A stretch of DNA of 64,000 nt, from the NCBI RefSeq assembly GCF_900100355.1, contig NZ_FNFH01000008.1, forward strand, positions 1 to 64,000, written 5' to 3'. The notes beneath the pieces are model-generated. The model had not been told where the DNA came from. It did not search any database and saw only the letters and a program-made list of their open reading frames with translations. Made by a program: the position numbers and the translations under genes. Positions 18,272 through 28,403 of the stretch are shown piece by piece (the stretch's first letter is position 1; each line of letters begins with the position of its first letter). The stretch is from Microbulbifer yueqingensis. Lineage in GTDB: Bacteria > Pseudomonadota > Gammaproteobacteria > Pseudomonadales > Cellvibrionaceae.

Positions 18272-19024
18272 TCAGGCCATCTCGGCCAGCAACGCCTTCA
18301 CCTGTCCCAGCATGCGACGACTGACGGCCGGGCGCACCCCGACCCCGTCGAGTTCGACCCGGTAACCCCCCTCCTCGCGGTGCAGGGCGCGGACATGCTG
18401 CGCTGCCACCAGGGCACCCCGGTGCACGCGCACGAACAGCCCGGCAAACTCCGCCTCCAGGTCACGCAGGGACTCGTCCAGCACGGTCTCGCCGCGCCCG
18501 TGGTGCGCGACCACATACTTGCTGTCCGCGATAAAACAGCGGATCTCCCCTACGTCCAGCAGCTCCACACCCAGGCGACTGACCGCGTGGATACGCCGGC
18601 GCGCCGCAGCGGGCACCGTCGGCGTGGCCGGCAGGCCCGCCAGCTTGCGCTGGGAGCGGTTCAGTTGCACCGCCTTATCCACCGCCGCCGCCAGGTCCGC
18701 CGCCGAGACCGGCTTCAGCAGGTAGCCCACCGCCGCGGTGGCGAAAGCCGGCAGGGCAAATTCATCGTGGGCGGTGCAGAAAATCAGTGCCGGGGGGGAA
18801 TCCATTTGTGACAGGCGGCGGGCCAGTTGCAGGCCGTTGTCGCCGGGCATCTCGATATCCAGCAGCACCAGGTCCGGGTCGAGCCGCTCCACCTGCTCCA
18901 GCGCCTCGACCGCATCGGCCGCCTCGCCCAGCAGTTCGCAATGTTCCAGCTTCCCCAGCTGGCGCGCCAGCCGCGCGCGGGCCAGCGGCTCATCGTCAAC
19001 GATCAGTACGCCCAGTTCGATCAT
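18272..19024 (-). CDS. algR: AlgR/LytR-type response regulator
   Basis: This 250-residue regulator has a receiver domain (1-120) with DDE acidic pocket, phosphoacceptor Asp56 in LVLLDIEMPG and a conserved lysine in LLKPVSA. A LytTR DNA-binding domain (about 145-245; FVRVHRGALV, and a C-terminal VSRRMLGQVKALL) follows. In pseudomonads AlgR with AlgZ controls type IV pili, alginate and virulence genes. The position beside pilT/pilU and next to an AlgZ-type kinase and argH supports the same assignment. It overlaps the kinase gene by four bases. Confidence 0.88.
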   Translation of the reverse strand: MIELGVLIVDDEPLARARLARQLGKLEHCELLGEAADAVEALEQVERLDPDLVLLDIEMPGDNGLQLARRLSQMDSPPALIFCTAHDEFALPAFATAAVGYLLKPVSAADLAAAVDKAVQLNRSQRKLAGLPATPTVPAAARRRIHAVSRLGVELLDVGEIRCFIADSKYVVAHHGRGETVLDESLRDLEAEFAGLFVRVHRGALVAAQHVRALHREEGGYRVELDGVGVRPAVSRRMLGQVKALLAEMA

Positions 19025-20145
19025 GCCGGCACCCCTCCTGCGGCCTGCCCCTGCCCCGGGGAGAGCGGCAGTGCCACCTCCACGCGATAGCGGTCGCCGT
19101 CAGCGGCGGCATCCAGGCGGAAGCCCTGGGGGTAGTGCGCCGCCAGGCGCTGGCGGGTATTTTCCAGGGCCATGCCGTTGCCGCCGCGTGCCGTTGGCTC
19201 TTCACCCCCGGCGAGAGGGTTTTCGATGCTCAGCGCCAGCTGGCGGCCGTGGCGTGTGACCTCGACACGGATGCAGCCACCGCCGCGCAGCCGTGCCACA
19301 CCGTGCAGCACCGCGTTTTCCAGCAGCGGCTGCAACAGCATGGAGGGTACCGGGGTGTCGGCGAGGCTCTCGTCCACCTGCCACTCCAGCCGCAGCCGCG
19401 GCCCCAGGCGTAACGCCTCGATCTCCATGTAGCGACGTGCCAGCGCCAGCTCCTGGGCCAGGGTCACCATCCGCGGCTCGGCGAGGCTGGCGCGGAACAG
19501 GGCGGAGAGCTCCTCCACCAGCCGCTCGGCCCGATCCGGGTCCACCGCGATCAGGCTGGCCAGGCTGTTGAGGCTGTTGAACAGGAAATGCGGCCGCATG
19601 CGGGATTGCAGGGCCTCGATGCGAGCGCCCAGCTCGGCGCGCTGCTGGTTACGCAGCTGCTGCTGTACATAGGCATAGCGCAGCACCACCCCGGCGCAGA
19701 TGGCCCCCAGCAGCAGGTTGCCCGCCAGCGCCCAGAGATCCAGGGGCTCACCGGACAGCCGCGCCTGCCACCACTGCTGGACCAGCATCACCGTCGCCAG
19801 CACTGCCAGCACCACCGCAAAACTGGTGGCACCGGCGCGCCACCGAGGCAGCCGCGCCAGGCGGGGGCGCAGGCGGCACAGCAGCGCCGCAGCCGGCAGG
19901 ATCACCCACTGGGCGGTGAGCGAGAAAAGCCCCAGGCGCTGCCAGCTGAACTCGCGCAGACCGTCCACCGCCAGCACCAGCACCACCGCCAGCAGCTCGC
20001 CCATCATCACCAGTACCGCCACGGCGGATACGCCGCACAGGTCCGGCAGGAACTGCGGATACGCAGAATCTTTCTCTTCGGGGGCTGTTTCGCGAATTTG
20101 CTGCGCTATAATGCCCGCCGGCCGCGCGGGCTGTGGGGAAGTCAT
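19021..20145 (-). CDS. algZ: AlgZ-type membrane sensor histidine kinase
   Basis: This 374-residue kinase has about four hydrophobic segments in residues 38-160, a short coiled-coil, and a His_kinase/LytS-type catalytic part. The phosphoacceptor histidine is in RMRPHFLFNSLNSLASL, and the ATP-lid glycines are in the GGNGMALENTRQRL region. LytS/AlgZ kinases partner LytTR regulators. The 3' end overlaps the response regulator (ATGA). It is divergent from argH, as in pseudomonads. Confidence 0.88.
   Translation of the reverse strand: MTSPQPARPAGIIAQQIRETAPEEKDSAYPQFLPDLCGVSAVAVLVMMGELLAVVLVLAVDGLREFSWQRLGLFSLTAQWVILPAAALLCRLRPRLARLPRWRAGATSFAVVLAVLATVMLVQQWWQARLSGEPLDLWALAGNLLLGAICAGVVLRYAYVQQQLRNQQRAELGARIEALQSRMRPHFLFNSLNSLASLIAVDPDRAERLVEELSALFRASLAEPRMVTLAQELALARRYMEIEALRLGPRLRLEWQVDESLADTPVPSMLLQPLLENAVLHGVARLRGGGCIRVEVTRHGRQLALSIENPLAGGEEPTARGGNGMALENTRQRLAAHYPQGFRLDAAADGDRYRVEVALPLSPGQGQAAGGVPA
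20107..20112 (+). promoter_or_regulatory. TATAAT box, possible argH promoter
   Basis: A perfect -10 hexamer reads toward argH from within the first codons of the divergent kinase gene. No good -35 is seen at the right spacing. Confidence 0.3.
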
Positions 20146-20314
20146 ACCACTTAACCAGTCTTCCGGGATTGTTATCTATTCTTGGGCCATCGCTGCCGCA
20201 ACGCTGTGGCGCGGCGAGCGGTAGACAGCCAAGATACCGCCATCCCCCGCGCACTTCCACTACCCTGCGCACAGGCAGGCGCAACCGACACAGAGGCATC
20301 GTCACAGAGGGACT

Positions 20315-21730
20315 ATGAGCAAAGACAAGACCGCTTCCGCCAACCCCGCCGCCAAGCTCTGGGGGGGCCGTTTCAGCGAGGCCACCGATGCCTTCGTCGA
20401 GCGTTTTACCGCCTCGGTGAACTTCGACCAGCGCATGGCGCTCGAGGATATCCAGGGTTCGCTGGCCCACGCGCAGATGCTGTCCGAGGTGGGCGTGCTG
20501 ACAGAGGATGAGTACCGGCAGATCGCCGACGGCCTGCGGGAGATCGGCATTGAGATCGAGGCGGGTGAGTTCCCCTGGTCGGTACAGCTGGAAGACGTGC
20601 ACATGAACATCGAGGCGCGACTGACCGATCGCATTGGCGCCACCGGCAAGAAACTGCACACCGGTCGCTCCCGCAACGACCAGGTGGCAACCGACATCCG
20701 CCTGTGGCTGCGCGGGCGCATCGACCAGATCGCGGCCGAGCTGACGCGCCTGCAATCCGGCCTGGTGGACCTGGCCGAGCGGGAAGCCGACACCATCATG
20801 CCGGGCTTCACCCACCTGCAGTCGGCGCAGCCGGTCACCTTCGGCCATCACCTGCTGGCCTGGAACGAGATGCTCACCCGTGACTACGAGCGCCTGCTGG
20901 ACTGCCGCAAGCGGGTCAACCGCTCGCCACTCGGTGCCGCGGCACTGGCCGGCACCAGCTACCCCATCGATCGCGCGCGCACCGCCGAGCTGCTGGGCTT
21001 TGATGCCCCCACCGAGAACTCGCTGGACTCCGTCAGCGACCGCGACTTCGCCATCGAATTCTGTGCGTTTGCCGCGCTGCTCCTGACCCACCTGTCCCGC
21101 GCCAGCGAGGAACTGGTGCTGTGGACCTCGAGCCAGTTCGACTTCATCGACCTGCCGGACCGCTTCTGCACCGGGTCGTCCATCATGCCGCAGAAGAAAA
21201 ACCCGGATGTGCCGGAGCTGGTGCGCGGCAAGACCGGGCGCGTCAACGGCCACCTGGTAGCCCTGCTGACCCTGATGAAGAGCCAGCCGCTGGCATACAA
21301 CAAGGACAACCAGGAGGACAAGGAGCCGCTGTTCGACGCAGCGGACACCGCACTGGATTGCCTGCGCGCCTTCGCCGATATGGCGCCGGCGCTCAGGGCG
21401 AAAAAAGAAAACATGCTGGCCGCCGCGGCCAAGGGCTTCTCCACCGCCACCGATCTCGCCGATTACCTGGTGCGCAGGGGCGTCGCCTTCCGTGATGCGC
21501 ACGAGATCGTCGGCCAGTCGGTTTCATTTGCCATCGAGCAGGACAAAGACCTGGCAGAACTCAGCCTGGCGCAACTGCAGCAGTTCTCCGACCAGATCGG
21601 TGACGATGTTTTTGAGGTGCTTACCCTGGAGGGGTCCGTAGCCGCCCGCGATCATATCGGCGGCACCGCCCCGGCACAGGTACGCGCCGCCTGCGAGCGG
21701 GCGAGGAAGCTGATTGCCGCCAGGGGTTAA
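20315..21730 (+). CDS. argH: Argininosuccinate lyase
   Basis: This last enzyme of arginine synthesis splits argininosuccinate to arginine and fumarate. At 471 residues it is the normal length. Family marks include LWGGRFSE near the start, [17 protein letters not shown], and the fumarase/aspartase signature [12 protein letters not shown] near residue 290. AGAGGG precedes the ATG. It is monocistronic, with a hairpin-forming REP pair after it. Confidence 0.98.
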   Translation: MSKDKTASANPAAKLWGGRFSEATDAFVERFTASVNFDQRMALEDIQGSLAHAQMLSEVGVLTEDEYRQIADGLREIGIEIEAGEFPWSVQLEDVHMNIEARLTDRIGATGKKLHTGRSRNDQVATDIRLWLRGRIDQIAAELTRLQSGLVDLAEREADTIMPGFTHLQSAQPVTFGHHLLAWNEMLTRDYERLLDCRKRVNRSPLGAAALAGTSYPIDRARTAELLGFDAPTENSLDSVSDRDFAIEFCAFAALLLTHLSRASEELVLWTSSQFDFIDLPDRFCTGSSIMPQKKNPDVPELVRGKTGRVNGHLVALLTLMKSQPLAYNKDNQEDKEPLFDAADTALDCLRAFADMAPALRAKKENMLAAAAKGFSTATDLADYLVRRGVAFRDAHEIVGQSVSFAIEQDKDLAELSLAQLQQFSDQIGDDVFEVLTLEGSVAARDHIGGTAPAQVRAACERARKLIAARG

Positions 21731-21740
21731 ACGGCGTTTT

Positions 21741-21820
21741 TGTAGGAGCGGCCCATGGCCGCGATTTTTTCAGGCGCAATAGAAGCCCGGACTGGTCGCG
21801 GCCAGCGGCCGCTCCTACAG
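21741..21820. repeat. REP-like inverted pair
   Basis: TGTAGGAGCGGCCCATGGCC at 21741 is mirrored by GGCCAGCGGCCGCTCCTACA ending at 21820, with about 40 bases between. Both arms carry the GTAGGAGCGGCC core known from repetitive extragenic palindromes of pseudomonads and relatives. It stands between the convergent argH and cyaY genes, where it could also end transcription in both directions. Confidence 0.8.
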
Positions 21821-21832
21821 GACAGGGATGAT

Positions 21833-22159
21833 TTAAAGGTCGAGGTCCAGTGACACCGGCTCGCCCTGCTGTTCGCTCAGCACGCGGTCCAGCAGGGTCG
21901 GCAGGTCCTCGCCGGTGGTGGTGCACTTCCAGCCCGGGTTCTCAAACGCAAGATGGTAGCCACCGGAGCGGGCCGCCACCCACAACTCCCGGTTGGCAGT
22001 CTGGCGCGAGAGGATTACCTGGCTGCCATTGTCCTCCAGGGTCAGGGTCAGCACCGCATCCGCGCGCTCGTAGTCGATATCCCACTCGCACTCATCCAGG
22101 GCATCCTCGATCGCGATCAGGGTGCGCTCGATGGCCGCATCGAATTCCGTCTGGCTCAT
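21833..22159 (-). CDS. cyaY: Bacterial frataxin CyaY
   Basis: This 108-residue iron-binding protein modulates Fe-S cluster assembly. An acidic first helix (FDAAIERTLIAIEDALDECEWDID) gives the iron-binding surface, and the sheet carries GSQVILSRQTANRELWVAARSGGYHL. It is divergent from lptM and lysA, a conserved pairing in gammaproteobacteria. Confidence 0.95.
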   Translation of the reverse strand: MSQTEFDAAIERTLIAIEDALDECEWDIDYERADAVLTLTLEDNGSQVILSRQTANRELWVAARSGGYHLAFENPGWKCTTTGEDLPTLLDRVLSEQQGEPVSLDLDL

Positions 22160-22259
22160 AAAAATGGTTACTTCTGTTACCGTGTACGATATGGATCTGA
22201 GGTGGCTATACTAGCAGGCTTTCAGCCGATATCCGCCAACCAGCTGCAGGAAGCCGCGC

Positions 22260-22562
22260 ATGCTTCACAGATTTCCCGTCGCCATTTTATTTACTCTCGT
22301 ATTTACGCTCGTCGCACTGGGCGGCTGCGGACAGAAAGGCCCGCTCTACCTGCCGCAGGACCCTGCACAACCCGCAGCCCCGGCCAGCGCAGCACCGGCG
22401 CCGGGCACCCCCCTGGTGCCCACCGCACCCACAGACACCGATGAGGTCCTGCAACCGGAACGCACAGCGCCGCAGGCAGGCCCGGTAACCGCATCACCGG
22501 AAGAGCCCGCAGGGGACACCGACCAAACCGAAACGCCGGAGCAGCAAGAAGCAGGAAAATGA
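22260..22562 (+). CDS. lptM: LptM-type small lipoprotein
   Basis: This 100-residue lipoprotein (older name YifL) has a hydrophobic signal, lipobox ALGGC, and the family motif GCGQKGPLYLP directly after the lipidated cysteine. A long Pro/Ala/Glu-rich disordered tail follows. LptM helps LptD mature in the outer membrane. Its stop overlaps the start of lysA (ATGA), the standard arrangement. Confidence 0.92.
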   Translation: MLHRFPVAILFTLVFTLVALGGCGQKGPLYLPQDPAQPAAPASAAPAPGTPLVPTAPTDTDEVLQPERTAPQAGPVTASPEEPAGDTDQTETPEQQEAGK

Positions 22563-23821
22563 GCGATTTCAGTTATCGCGAGGGTACTCTCTGGGCAGAG
22601 CAGGTCTCGCTGGAAAGCATCGCCGAGCAATTCGGCACCCCGACCTACGTCTACAGCCGTGCGCACTTCGAGCAGCAGTATCGCGACTACGCGGATGCCC
22701 TCGGCGATCATCCCGGCATGATCTGCTATGCGGTCAAGGCCAACAGCAACCTGGGTATCCTGTCGCTGTTGGCGCAGCTGGGGGCCGGCTTCGATATCGT
22801 CTCCGGCGGCGAGCTGGAGCGCGTCCTGCTCGCCGGCGGCGACCCCTCGCGGGTGGTCTTTTCCGGCGTGGGCAAGACTGCCGCCGAGATGCGGCGCGCC
22901 CTCGAGGTGGGCGTGCACTGCTTCAACGTCGAGTCCGACGCGGAGCTGGAGCGGCTCGATGCCGTGGCCTCGGAACTGGGTGTCATCGCACCGGTATCCC
23001 TGCGGGTAAACCCCGACGTGGATGCCAGGACCCACCCCTATATCTCCACCGGCCTGAAAGAAAACAAGTTTGGCATCGCCATCGACGGCGCGCTGGACAG
23101 CTACCAGCGCGCGGCGCAGTCCGCCCACCTGGAGGTGGTCGGTGTCGACTGCCATATCGGCTCACAGCTGACCGAGCTGTCCCCTTTCCTCGATGCGCTG
23201 GAACGCCTGCTGGTGCTGATCGACCAGCTGGCGGCCGAGGGTATCCAGCTGAAACACCTGGACCTGGGCGGCGGGCTGGGCGTGCGTTATCGCGGCGAAA
23301 CCCCGCCCCCGGTGAGCGACTACCTGGGTGCCGTGAAGCAGCGCCTGCAGGGGCGCGACCTGGCCATCATCATGGAGCCCGGCCGCTCCATCGCCGCCAA
23401 CGGCGGGCTGCTGCTCACACGGGTGGAGTTCCTCAAGCGCACCGAAGAGCACAACTTCGCCATCGTGGACGCGGCCATGAACGATAACCTGCGCCCCGCG
23501 CTCTACCAGGCCTGGCAGGACATCGTGCCGGTAAAGCCCAACAACGGCGAAGTGGAGATCTGGGATATCGTCGGCCCGGTGTGCGAGACCGGCGACTTCC
23601 TCGGCAAGCGCCGCGAGCTGGCGCTGCAACCGGGCCAGCTGCTGGCCCTGCTCTCTGCCGGCGCCTACGGTTTCACCATGAGCTCCAATTACAATTCACG
23701 CCCGCGCGCCGCGGAGGTAATCGTCGACGGCGACCGCACCTACCAGGTACGCGCCCGCGAGAGCATGGCCGACCTGGTCCGCGGCGAGACCGCCATACCG
23801 CCTACCGCCAGCGAGGACTGA
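22559..23821 (+). CDS. lysA: Diaminopimelate decarboxylase
   Basis: This PLP enzyme makes lysine from meso-diaminopimelate. The 420-residue fold-type III protein shows the cofactor lysine in [10 protein letters not shown], the GGG loop [20 protein letters not shown] and the second active-site CETGDFLGK cysteine region. It is coupled to lptM upstream and followed within 7 bases by dapF, giving two lysine-pathway genes in one operon. Confidence 0.98.
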   Translation: MSDFSYREGTLWAEQVSLESIAEQFGTPTYVYSRAHFEQQYRDYADALGDHPGMICYAVKANSNLGILSLLAQLGAGFDIVSGGELERVLLAGGDPSRVVFSGVGKTAAEMRRALEVGVHCFNVESDAELERLDAVASELGVIAPVSLRVNPDVDARTHPYISTGLKENKFGIAIDGALDSYQRAAQSAHLEVVGVDCHIGSQLTELSPFLDALERLLVLIDQLAAEGIQLKHLDLGGGLGVRYRGETPPPVSDYLGAVKQRLQGRDLAIIMEPGRSIAANGGLLLTRVEFLKRTEEHNFAIVDAAMNDNLRPALYQAWQDIVPVKPNNGEVEIWDIVGPVCETGDFLGKRRELALQPGQLLALLSAGAYGFTMSSNYNSRPRAAEVIVDGDRTYQVRARESMADLVRGETAIPPTASED

Positions 23822-23828
23822 ACAGCCT

Positions 23829-24659
23829 ATGCGCCTGAGATTCACCAAGATGCACGGGCTGGGCAATGACTTTGTCATGCTCGACGGCATCAGCCAACGG
23901 ATCAAACTGTCACCGGACAAGATCCGCCGCCTCGCCGACCGTCACCTGGGGGTCGGCTGCGACCAGGTACTGCTGGTGGAGGCGCCGCGCAACCCGGAGG
24001 CGGACTTCCGCTACCGGATTTTCAACGCCGACGGCAGCGAGGTGGAGAATTGCGGCAACGGCGCGCGCTGCTTTGCCCGCTTCGTACGCGAGCGTCGCCT
24101 GACCGGCAAGCGCAGCCTGCTGGTGGAAACCGCCGGCGGCCTGCTGCAACTGAACATCGCTGACAATGACCGCGTCAGCGTGGATATGGGCGCGCCGATC
24201 CTGGAGCCGGCGGAGATTCCCTTCGAAGCCGACCTCCGCGCGGAGACCTACCCGCTGGAGGTGGAAGGCGAGACCTATATCGTCGGTGCCGTCTCCATGG
24301 GCAATCCCCACGCCGTACTGCTGGTCGACGACGTCGACAGCGCACCGGTTGCAACGCTCGGGCCCGCAATAGAAAGCCACCCGCGATTCCCCAACCGGGT
24401 CAACGTCGGCTTCATGCAGGTTCAGTCCCGGGACCGGATACGCCTGCGGGTGTTCGAGCGCGGGGTCGGGGAGACCCGTGCCTGCGGCACCGGCGCCTGC
24501 GCCGCCATGGTGTCCGCACGCCTGCGCGAACTGGTCGATGACACGGTCACCGTGGTCCTGCCGGGCGGCGAGCTGACGATCCACTGGAGCGCACCGGGCG
24601 AGCCGGTTACCATGACCGGGCCCGCGACCACCGTGTTCCAGGGGCAGATTCTTCTCTAG
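23829..24659 (+). CDS. dapF: Diaminopimelate epimerase
   Basis: This cofactor-free epimerase converts LL- to meso-diaminopimelate, feeding lysine and peptidoglycan. At 276 residues it starts [15 protein letters not shown]. Both catalytic cysteines are present, in [10 protein letters not shown] and [11 protein letters not shown]. It lies between lysA and the DUF484 gene in one transcription unit. Confidence 0.98.
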   Translation: MRLRFTKMHGLGNDFVMLDGISQRIKLSPDKIRRLADRHLGVGCDQVLLVEAPRNPEADFRYRIFNADGSEVENCGNGARCFARFVRERRLTGKRSLLVETAGGLLQLNIADNDRVSVDMGAPILEPAEIPFEADLRAETYPLEVEGETYIVGAVSMGNPHAVLLVDDVDSAPVATLGPAIESHPRFPNRVNVGFMQVQSRDRIRLRVFERGVGETRACGTGACAAMVSARLRELVDDTVTVVLPGGELTIHWSAPGEPVTMTGPATTVFQGQILL

Positions 24660-24678
24660 GCAGGTATCAAGAACAACC

Positions 24679-25419
24679 ATGACGGAAAGCAGCGACGCCA
24701 TCGAGGCCCAGGCCACCGAAGCAGAAAACCGCGAGAGCCCGAGGGACAAGAAAATCCTGTCGCGCCAGGTGGCCCGCTACCTGGTCCAGAACCCGGATTT
24801 CTTCGCCGACCATATGGAGCTGCTGGAGACCATCCAGCTGCCCAGGCAGAGTGGCAAGACCGTGTCGCTGATGACGCACCAGACCAACCTGCTGCGCGAG
24901 CGCAATATCGAGATGCGCCAGCGCCTCGACCAGCTGCTGCAGGCCGCGCGCGACAACGACCAGCTGTTCATGTACAGCCGGCGGCTGGTGCTGGCGCTGC
25001 TGGATGCACAGAGCGTGGCCGAGGCCGGCGATGCCCTGATGCGCAGTTTCCGCGACGATTTCGGCGTCGAGACCACCGCCCTTACCCTGTTCGAGCCGTT
25101 GCCGCCGGGCAAACGTGAACTCGGCGAGGTGCGGGCGAGCAGCCGCGCCGGCGCCGAAACCGCGGTGGGCCCGATCCTGCGCAACGGCCGCACCGTCTGC
25201 GGTGTGCTGCGCCCGGCAGAGCGGGAATACCTGTTCGGCAAGGAGGCAGCGGACCGGGTGGCGTCCGCGGCGGTTGTGCCGCTCGCCAACCAGCTGGGCA
25301 TTCTTGCTGTGGGCTCGAGTGATCCCCAGCACTACAGTTCCAGCCTCGGCACGCTGTTCCTCTCCTATATCGGCGAAGTCCTCGAGCGCGTGCTCCCGCG
25401 GCTGCTCGACCAGGGCTGA
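24679..25419 (+). CDS. DUF484 (GAF-like) protein
   Basis: This 246-residue cytoplasmic protein of the DUF484 family has a helical N-terminal part (VARYLVQNPDFFADHMELLE, a hallmark) and a GAF-like C-terminal half. It is nearly always found between dapF and xerC, and its function is not established. Its stop codon abuts the xerC start, so translation is probably coupled. Confidence 0.93.
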   Translation: MTESSDAIEAQATEAENRESPRDKKILSRQVARYLVQNPDFFADHMELLETIQLPRQSGKTVSLMTHQTNLLRERNIEMRQRLDQLLQAARDNDQLFMYSRRLVLALLDAQSVAEAGDALMRSFRDDFGVETTALTLFEPLPPGKRELGEVRASSRAGAETAVGPILRNGRTVCGVLRPAEREYLFGKEAADRVASAAVVPLANQLGILAVGSSDPQHYSSSLGTLFLSYIGEVLERVLPRLLDQG

Positions 25420-26337
25420 GTGCCGATGCTGCTGCGCGACGCGGTCGACCGCTTCCTGCGCCACCTGGCCGAGGTGCGGCAGCTCTCCCCCCATACCCAG
25501 GCGGCCTACCGCCGCGACCTGGAACAGCTACTGCACCATGCCGGCGAGGATTCCGTCGACCGCATCACCGACCTCAGGGAAATGACTCTGCGCAGCTGGC
25601 TGGCCCGGCTGCACCGGCAGGGACTGGGCCCGCGCAGCCTGCAGCGCTGGCTGTCGGCGGTGCGCAGCCTGTGCAATTTTGCCCTGCGCCAGGGCTGGCT
25701 GGCGGCCAACCCTGCGGCGGGGTTGCGCGCACCCAAGCCGGACCGGAAACTGCCACGGGTGCTGGACGTGGATGCGGCGGGAGAGTTTGTGGAGAGCCCC
25801 GCCCGGGGGGATGGTGACGAGCGCCTGCAGCTGCGCGATCGCGCCCTGCTGGAGCTTTTCTACAGCAGCGGGCTGCGCCTGTCCGAGCTGACCGCGCTGG
25901 ACTGGTCCCAACTGGACCTGGGCGCGGGTGAGGTGCGCGTGACCGGCAAGGGCGGCAAGGCGCGCGTGTTGCCGGTGGGCCGGCAGGCTCGCGAAGCCCT
26001 GCAGGCCTGGCGGCGGGTCGCGCCGCCGGGAAGCGACGAAGCGGTGTTTACCAGCCTGAAAGGCCGCCGCCTGGGCAACCGCGCCGTGCAGGCGCGGCTG
26101 GCACACTGGTCGCGGGCCGGCGGCGCCGAGCAGCGGGTTCACCCCCACATGCTGCGCCACTCTTTTGCCAGCCACATGCTTGAATCCAGCAGCGACCTGC
26201 GCGCGGTACAGGAGCTGCTCGGCCACGCCGATATCAGCACTACGCAGATCTACACTCACCTGGACTTCCAGCACCTGGCCAGCGTTTACGACCGGGCGCA
26301 TCCACGGGCGAAAGACAAAAAGTCCGAGCCCGGCTAG
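25420..26337 (+). CDS. xerC: Tyrosine recombinase XerC
   Basis: This is the chromosome-dimer resolvase acting with XerD at dif. The 305-residue protein has a SAM-like N-terminal DNA-binding domain (1-95) and a catalytic domain with Arg in SSGLRLSELTAL, Lys in VTGKGGKARVLPV, HMLRHSFASHML, GHADISTTQIY and the tyrosine nucleophile in QIYTHLDF. The start may be the GTG at 25420 or the ATG at 25426. It closes the lysA-dapF-DUF484-xerC operon and overlaps the stop of the convergent DUF3604 gene. Confidence 0.96.
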   Translation: MPMLLRDAVDRFLRHLAEVRQLSPHTQAAYRRDLEQLLHHAGEDSVDRITDLREMTLRSWLARLHRQGLGPRSLQRWLSAVRSLCNFALRQGWLAANPAAGLRAPKPDRKLPRVLDVDAAGEFVESPARGDGDERLQLRDRALLELFYSSGLRLSELTALDWSQLDLGAGEVRVTGKGGKARVLPVGRQAREALQAWRRVAPPGSDEAVFTSLKGRRLGNRAVQARLAHWSRAGGAEQRVHPHMLRHSFASHMLESSSDLRAVQELLGHADISTTQIYTHLDFQHLASVYDRAHPRAKDKKSEPG

Positions 26338-28226
26338 GGGTTGTACCAGATGGGTGAGGTATAGGCGCGCTCCTGGATACTGGCGGGCACATCATCCGGC
26401 CGCTTCAGGCCGAAGTACCTCGCATCGTAGGTGGTCCAGCGCGGCGTCGGTATCTCGAGGACGCGCACGTAGTAGAAGGCGTTCTGGCCGGCATCGAAGT
26501 CGGGGTCTTTCCAGAATGCCTGCAGGAACGGGGCACCGATTGCGTTGGTGTAGGTGGCGTTCTTCACGTCTACCGTATTGCCCACCGGTTTTTTCGCCCG
26601 CCCGTCCGCACCTATCTTGCGGTCACCGGATACCGCCACATCGTAGATCCGTTCATGGGTCTTGCCCGCACTGTCGAGCCAGCCCTTGATGATCTGGATG
26701 CGATCCAGGTTCGCGCCGTCCGGGTCGCGCATCGCCCGCACCAGGAAGGTGGGGGCCTTGTCAGACTGCTTGAGGTCCCCGCCCATGGGGACCCCGTTGT
26801 CATAGCCATACTTGGCGAAGTCTGACCGGTAGAGGTCCTTGTCGGTAAAGCCGTAACCGGCAAAGACACGAACTATCGGCCGTGTCCCCGTCGTGGCGTA
26901 CACCTCCCTACGGGCCATGGCATCCCAGAGGGCCTCGCGGGTATTTTCCCTGGCCCAGACCGCCGCGAGACCGGAGGCACTGGCCTGGTAGTGCCGGATT
27001 GCATAGTCGCGCCCCTGCGGGTCGGGCAGGTAACCGGTGATCCTCTCCTCGAAGCGGATCGGGTCCTCGCTCGGCTCCATCGCCGTGGCCTTGCCGAAGA
27101 AATTGTCCTCCCCGCTGGTGGCCAGCGAGGTATGGGAGTCGGTGCTGCCGATCATGCCGAATTTGAACGGGTTTTCGCCCAGTTTTTGCTTATAAACCAG
27201 CCCCTGCTTCAGGGCCTCGCGGGCGTACTCCCGCGGCAGCATGTCCTTTTCCTTGGCCGCACCGAAACTGCCCTTGTCCCAGGTTTCGAAATCGGCGAAT
27301 TCATCGTTCGGCGAAAGCAGCGGATGGGTCTCCCCGTCGCCCTTTATCTGGGTGACCTCGTAGAGCGGCTCCCATTTGCTGCGGCGCTCGGCATAGTCCC
27401 GGTCCAGCGGCTTTTTCCCGCTGAGGGTGACGGTATCGAACATCAGGCCATTGGACAGGTTGCCGTTGTGCGGGATCGCCAGCACCTGCCCGCCGGTTTT
27501 CTCCTCATACCGGGCCATCCATCGCCACAGGTCCTCCGGGTCCTCCGAGTCATAGGCGGACATTGGAATAACCTGGTCGGCCTTGTCTTTGTTGTCGCGG
27601 AAGACGACATTGCGGTGCAGGTTGCTGCCATCGGGGCTGGAGGTCCACTCGAATCCGATCAGCGCCGTGAAGAGCCCCGGCTCATTGTGCTCTTCCGCCG
27701 CCTTCGTGATGCGGTGCCACATCGACTCCATCAGGCCGGCGATATTTTTAAGCGGGTCTTCCCGTTTAGTGACCGCCGCGCCCCACATCGCGTAGGCCTC
27801 GCCAGGCTTGCCTGCCCTGGTGAGATCGTGGACCCGCTTGCCCCATTCGCTGGCTAGCAGCCGTTTGTCGGACTCTTCGATCAACGGCGCCAGGCCGAGA
27901 TTCTCGGCATGGTCGGCGACAACCAGGAAGTCGAGGGGGCGATGCAGGCGCGCGGGAACCCCGGTACTCGAGGTGACCGTCTCCCCTCTGGCGAAGCGAT
28001 AGGCGGCATCCGGCCCCAGGGTATTGCCGAACATGCCGGCATCCGTGGAGTAGCTGGTATGCAGGTGGGTATCGCCAAAGAAGACCCGGTTCGGGAAATC
28101 CTGCTTCGGATAGGGCGAGTAATCGGCACCGGGCTTCGGCGCCGCCGGCGGCGAATCCTGCGCGAGGCTGCCGGCCGTTAAGAACAAAATGAGGACCGGC
28201 GCCACCAGTCCGCTGCGCATGGACAT
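26334..28226 (-). CDS. DUF3604 exported protein
   Basis: This 630-residue protein has a signal peptide (MSMRSGLVAPVLILFLTAGSLA) and is thus periplasmic or secreted. It fits DUF3604, whose N-terminal FFGDTHLHTSYSTDAGMF and VADHAEN resemble the metal-binding motifs of PHP-type phosphoesterases. Later histidines (IPHNGNLSNG, IGSTDSHTSL) complete that pattern. Substrate unknown. GGAGGT lies just before the ATG at 28226; the frame extending to 28382 is not used. It is convergent with xerC. Confidence 0.88.
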   Translation of the reverse strand: MSMRSGLVAPVLILFLTAGSLAQDSPPAAPKPGADYSPYPKQDFPNRVFFGDTHLHTSYSTDAGMFGNTLGPDAAYRFARGETVTSSTGVPARLHRPLDFLVVADHAENLGLAPLIEESDKRLLASEWGKRVHDLTRAGKPGEAYAMWGAAVTKREDPLKNIAGLMESMWHRITKAAEEHNEPGLFTALIGFEWTSSPDGSNLHRNVVFRDNKDKADQVIPMSAYDSEDPEDLWRWMARYEEKTGGQVLAIPHNGNLSNGLMFDTVTLSGKKPLDRDYAERRSKWEPLYEVTQIKGDGETHPLLSPNDEFADFETWDKGSFGAAKEKDMLPREYAREALKQGLVYKQKLGENPFKFGMIGSTDSHTSLATSGEDNFFGKATAMEPSEDPIRFEERITGYLPDPQGRDYAIRHYQASASGLAAVWARENTREALWDAMARREVYATTGTRPIVRVFAGYGFTDKDLYRSDFAKYGYDNGVPMGGDLKQSDKAPTFLVRAMRDPDGANLDRIQIIKGWLDSAGKTHERIYDVAVSGDRKIGADGRAKKPVGNTVDVKNATYTNAIGAPFLQAFWKDPDFDAGQNAFYYVRVLEIPTPRWTTYDARYFGLKRPDDVPASIQERAYTSPIWYNP

Positions 28227-28403
28227 CCGCGACCTCCGTTCATGTACACGGCGCACCGCTGGCGCGCTCACAGCGCGCCCGAAACCAGCAGCGCCGGCCG
28301 ACCGGGAATGCTCCGGTCGGTCAAGCACCGGCCGCTGAAAATGCGGGTTTCGCCGCCGGTCCGCGCGGCGGACGCGCCACAACAGAGCCAGGCTAACGCC
28401 TGC

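Noticed and set aside
19748-21502. 584-codon minus-strand open frame across argH
   Set aside because: argH on the plus strand is certain, and this frame only mirrors it and the end of the kinase gene.
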